A stretch of DNA of 64,000 nucleotides from Naegleria lovaniensis (lineage: Eukaryota > Heterolobosea > Eutetramitea > Acrasida > Naegleriidae), in NCBI RefSeq assembly GCF_003324165.1, contig NW_025407860.1, positions 124,001-188,000 on the forward strand, written 5' to 3'. The position numbers were made by a program, and so were the translations under genes. Shown in pieces: positions 61,818 through 64,000 of the stretch. Positions within the stretch are counted from its first letter, which is position 1; every line of letters starts with the position of its first letter. Under the pieces are notes generated by a model. That model made no database searches and was not told the DNA's origin. It saw only the letters and a program-made list of their open reading frames with translations.

Positions 61818-64000
61818 TCAATCAAACAAACCATTATCCATATTCAATCCACTCTTTGATTTCTTGCTTGATGTAGCACTACTACTCGAGGATTTACTTG
61901 GCGAAGAAGCCGATGACGTCGATAATGTTGAACGCTCATTCGAGAGAAGTGCACCACCATTGTGTTTGTAACTGGCCCATGACGATGCACTCACGTCATA
62001 TTCTTCATCGTCTCGGATCGATGATTTTTGTGCATTCTTGGTTGGAGTCGATGTGAAAGTACTTTCATTCAATGTGCTAGAGGATGACATGTTCGAAAGG
62101 CTCTGAGTATTCTTTTGACCCATCATGTTCGATTTTGTGAACAAAAAGAAATATTCTTGTTTGTTACAATTTTCCAAAATGGATGGATATTGAACGGTGT
62201 GAAGTGTAGCAGTACTCATGAATTTGTTTTCAAAATCAAAAAGTGGAGAAGTTTGTTTGGAAAATGTGTTGGGATCTGTGTAACCATTCGATGATAATTT
62301 TGGTATGATTAAATCTTGTGCAGTCATGGAAGATTCCAATAAAAGAATGGAAATTTGTGGAGTGGAGAGATGTGGACATACGATATCACGTAAATCATTG
62401 CCTTGTTGGAGAAGATCTTTTTGGCCCAACACACAAACATCTGCTCCTTCCTATTTGAATTTGTTGTACAATTATGTCATTTCACACAATCATGAATATG
62501 AACAATAAGTATTCAAACAATCATGAACCAGAACGTTAACGATTCATACATGAATATGAGCAGTGATTATTATTAGTTATGGAGTGAATGTGTGAAAACA
62601 ATGTGTGAAAAATAATCTTTCTATTTTTACAAATTCACAATTACTTACTCTTGTTTGATGGAATAAATCTTGAATGTTCAATCCAGCAGTTAAATGTTCC
62701 TCAAAGAAGAAACTCTCCAAGAAGGAGACAGACATTTTAAGATGGATGGCATGATTCATGGATAAATCTCTCAACTGATTCACATTCTTGCTTTTAAGTC
62801 TTTCTGAGCTGATGGATGAAATAAATTGATTGAAAATTAAAGAGTCCAGTAATTTTGCCAAGACTTCAAACATGTGAACAATTAATCGAGTGTCTAATAA
62901 ACTATTCTTGATTTGATCCATCCAATGTGACATGTTTCGAACAATGACGTCAATTTTCACATCTCCAGTAATTTTTCCAAGTAATGGAATTGAATTGGTT
63001 GGAGTCAATCCAAACATCTTTTCCAAAATTAAGGGTTTTGCTTTGAGAAGCATGTGGTAAATACATTCAAAGTAGCAATCATAGGTCAATTGAGCCAGAG
63101 AAATTAAAAACTTATCCACAGATGGGCTTGTTGATGATGGTTGTGATTTAGAGTCTTGAGTAACAAGTTGTTGTGAATATTTGTAATTCAAGAATACAGG
63201 TGCTCTCGATTTGAATGTATCTTGGTTGGAGAGTGGTGCTGAAAAGTCCTTTTCCAAAATATTGCTCTTCAAAATGGCTTTCATCTTCTTTTCGTATTCT
63301 GGTTCTAGTTTGAGCATGTGAATGAGACGAACCATGACATTCAGCCAATAACATGACTTTTCTAAATCTGTTGAAATGTATGAATTGAATTTGTAATTCA
63401 AAGTGGAGACCAAATTGACTCCAAAGGTCTCACTTGACTCCAGCCAGTGACACAAGGCATAGAAAATGGGTTTCACAGGAGTTGGAATTTGATGTGTGAA
63501 AGTACAAGCATCGAAACAAATAATGGATTGATCCAATATGAAACGTTCTTGTCTCTCTTGCTCGATTAATTTTGATAAATTAGGGGAAATACCTGGTGAT
63601 GTAGTTGTTGGTGTGGTTGTTGTCGATGTGACAGACTTGGTTGAGCTGTTGTTCTTCAATTCAGACTCGAGATTCGAAATCTTCTTCTTATAATCTTCAA
63701 TTTCTTGATTTTTTTTAGATTCCAATTGTTTGAGTTCATTCTCAACAGATTCCTTTTCCTTCTTTAAATCTGCACATCGTTCCCTTAAATCTTCAAGTTG
63801 TAAATCGAGAATGGATTGTTTTTGAGAGGAATTCAATTTTGATTTTTCCAAGGTTTGAGCAAGTTCTTGTTGATGTTTTTCATCTAATTCATGTAATTGA
63901 CGTTTGAGTGCAGATTCAGCTTCCTCTTTTGATTTGTTCACCTTTTCAACTTCCTTCTTCAATGTAGTACATTCAGAAGTGAGTTTGTTAATGGTCTCCT
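61818..64000 (-). CDS. Coiled-coil and DIL (dilute) domain protein, 5' end beyond window
   Basis: Exons 64000..62650 (open to the right edge) and 62450..61818, with a 199-nt intron (gtaagt...aaatag, phase 0) joining LFHQTR to EGADVCVLGQ. The visible part starts with a long charged coiled coil (ALKRQLHELDEKHQQELAQT onward). The DIL domain spans roughly codons 150-480 of the visible part (YALCHWLESSETFGVNLVST, CYWLNVMVRLIHML, FLISLAQLTYDCYFECIYHM, VIVRNMSHWMDQI). DIL domains occur in class V myosin tails and afadin-like proteins and bind cargo. A Ser/Thr-rich C-tail follows. Whether a motor or FHA part lies upstream cannot be seen. Confidence 0.8.

Overview
The window is nuclear DNA from a compact, AT-rich, flagellated protist. 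The best guess is a heterolobosean amoeboflagellate of the Naegleria type. Reasons: standard code; short GT-AG introns (about 50 to 680 nt, many genes with none); about 38 protein genes in 64 kb on both strands; A-runs directly before start codons; Ser/Thr/Asn/Gln/His-rich tails; and a eukaryotic gene set that includes the ciliary gene BBS5. The genus is inferred from style and gene content, not proven. I saw no rRNA, tRNA, CRISPR array or intact mobile element.

Layout. 0-11 kb: RPL12 (cut by the left edge), mitochondrial tRNA-modification enzyme MTO1, an unknown acidic protein, a THOC3-like WD40 protein, TAF9, and a RasGEF locus with an F-box-like exon upstream. 12-25.7 kb: less familiar genes (coiled-coil nuclear-type protein, F-box/LRR protein, small zinc-binding protein, ankyrin remnant, three hypotheticals, a small membrane protein) with PEX11 and a CitE/CLYBL-type lyase between them. 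26-40 kb: membrane-anchored purple acid phosphatase, LYR protein, proteasome Rpt4, TCTP, SHMT, BBS5, an IFI6/27-like membrane protein, TFIIH helicase XPB and a low-complexity protein. 40-45 kb: a large RCC1/kelch/EGF/fibrinogen-like surface protein and a degenerate ARF-like protein. 45-64 kb: GFM2, MED16 back to back with CIR1, a large multi-pass membrane protein, a Cys form of SELENOF, TRMT61A, RanBP1, a CXC protein, a UQCC6/BRAWNIN microprotein, MIS12 and a DIL-domain protein running off the right edge.

There is no operon logic; neighbours are mostly unrelated housekeeping genes. Loose themes are transcription (TAF9, XPB, MED16, CIR1, THOC3-like, CXC protein) and mitochondria (MTO1, CLYBL, LYR, GFM2, UQCC6).

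The most striking signal concerns splicing. In all 20 introns placed here, the acceptor is the first AG lying more than about 45 nt past the donor, so introns are otherwise AG-free. Applied to the RasGEF locus, this predicts a 682-nt intron joining the upstream F-box-like exon in phase to the RasGEF body. The first 151 codons of the shorter RasGEF reading frame would then lie inside that intron, in a 637-nt stretch with no AG at all.
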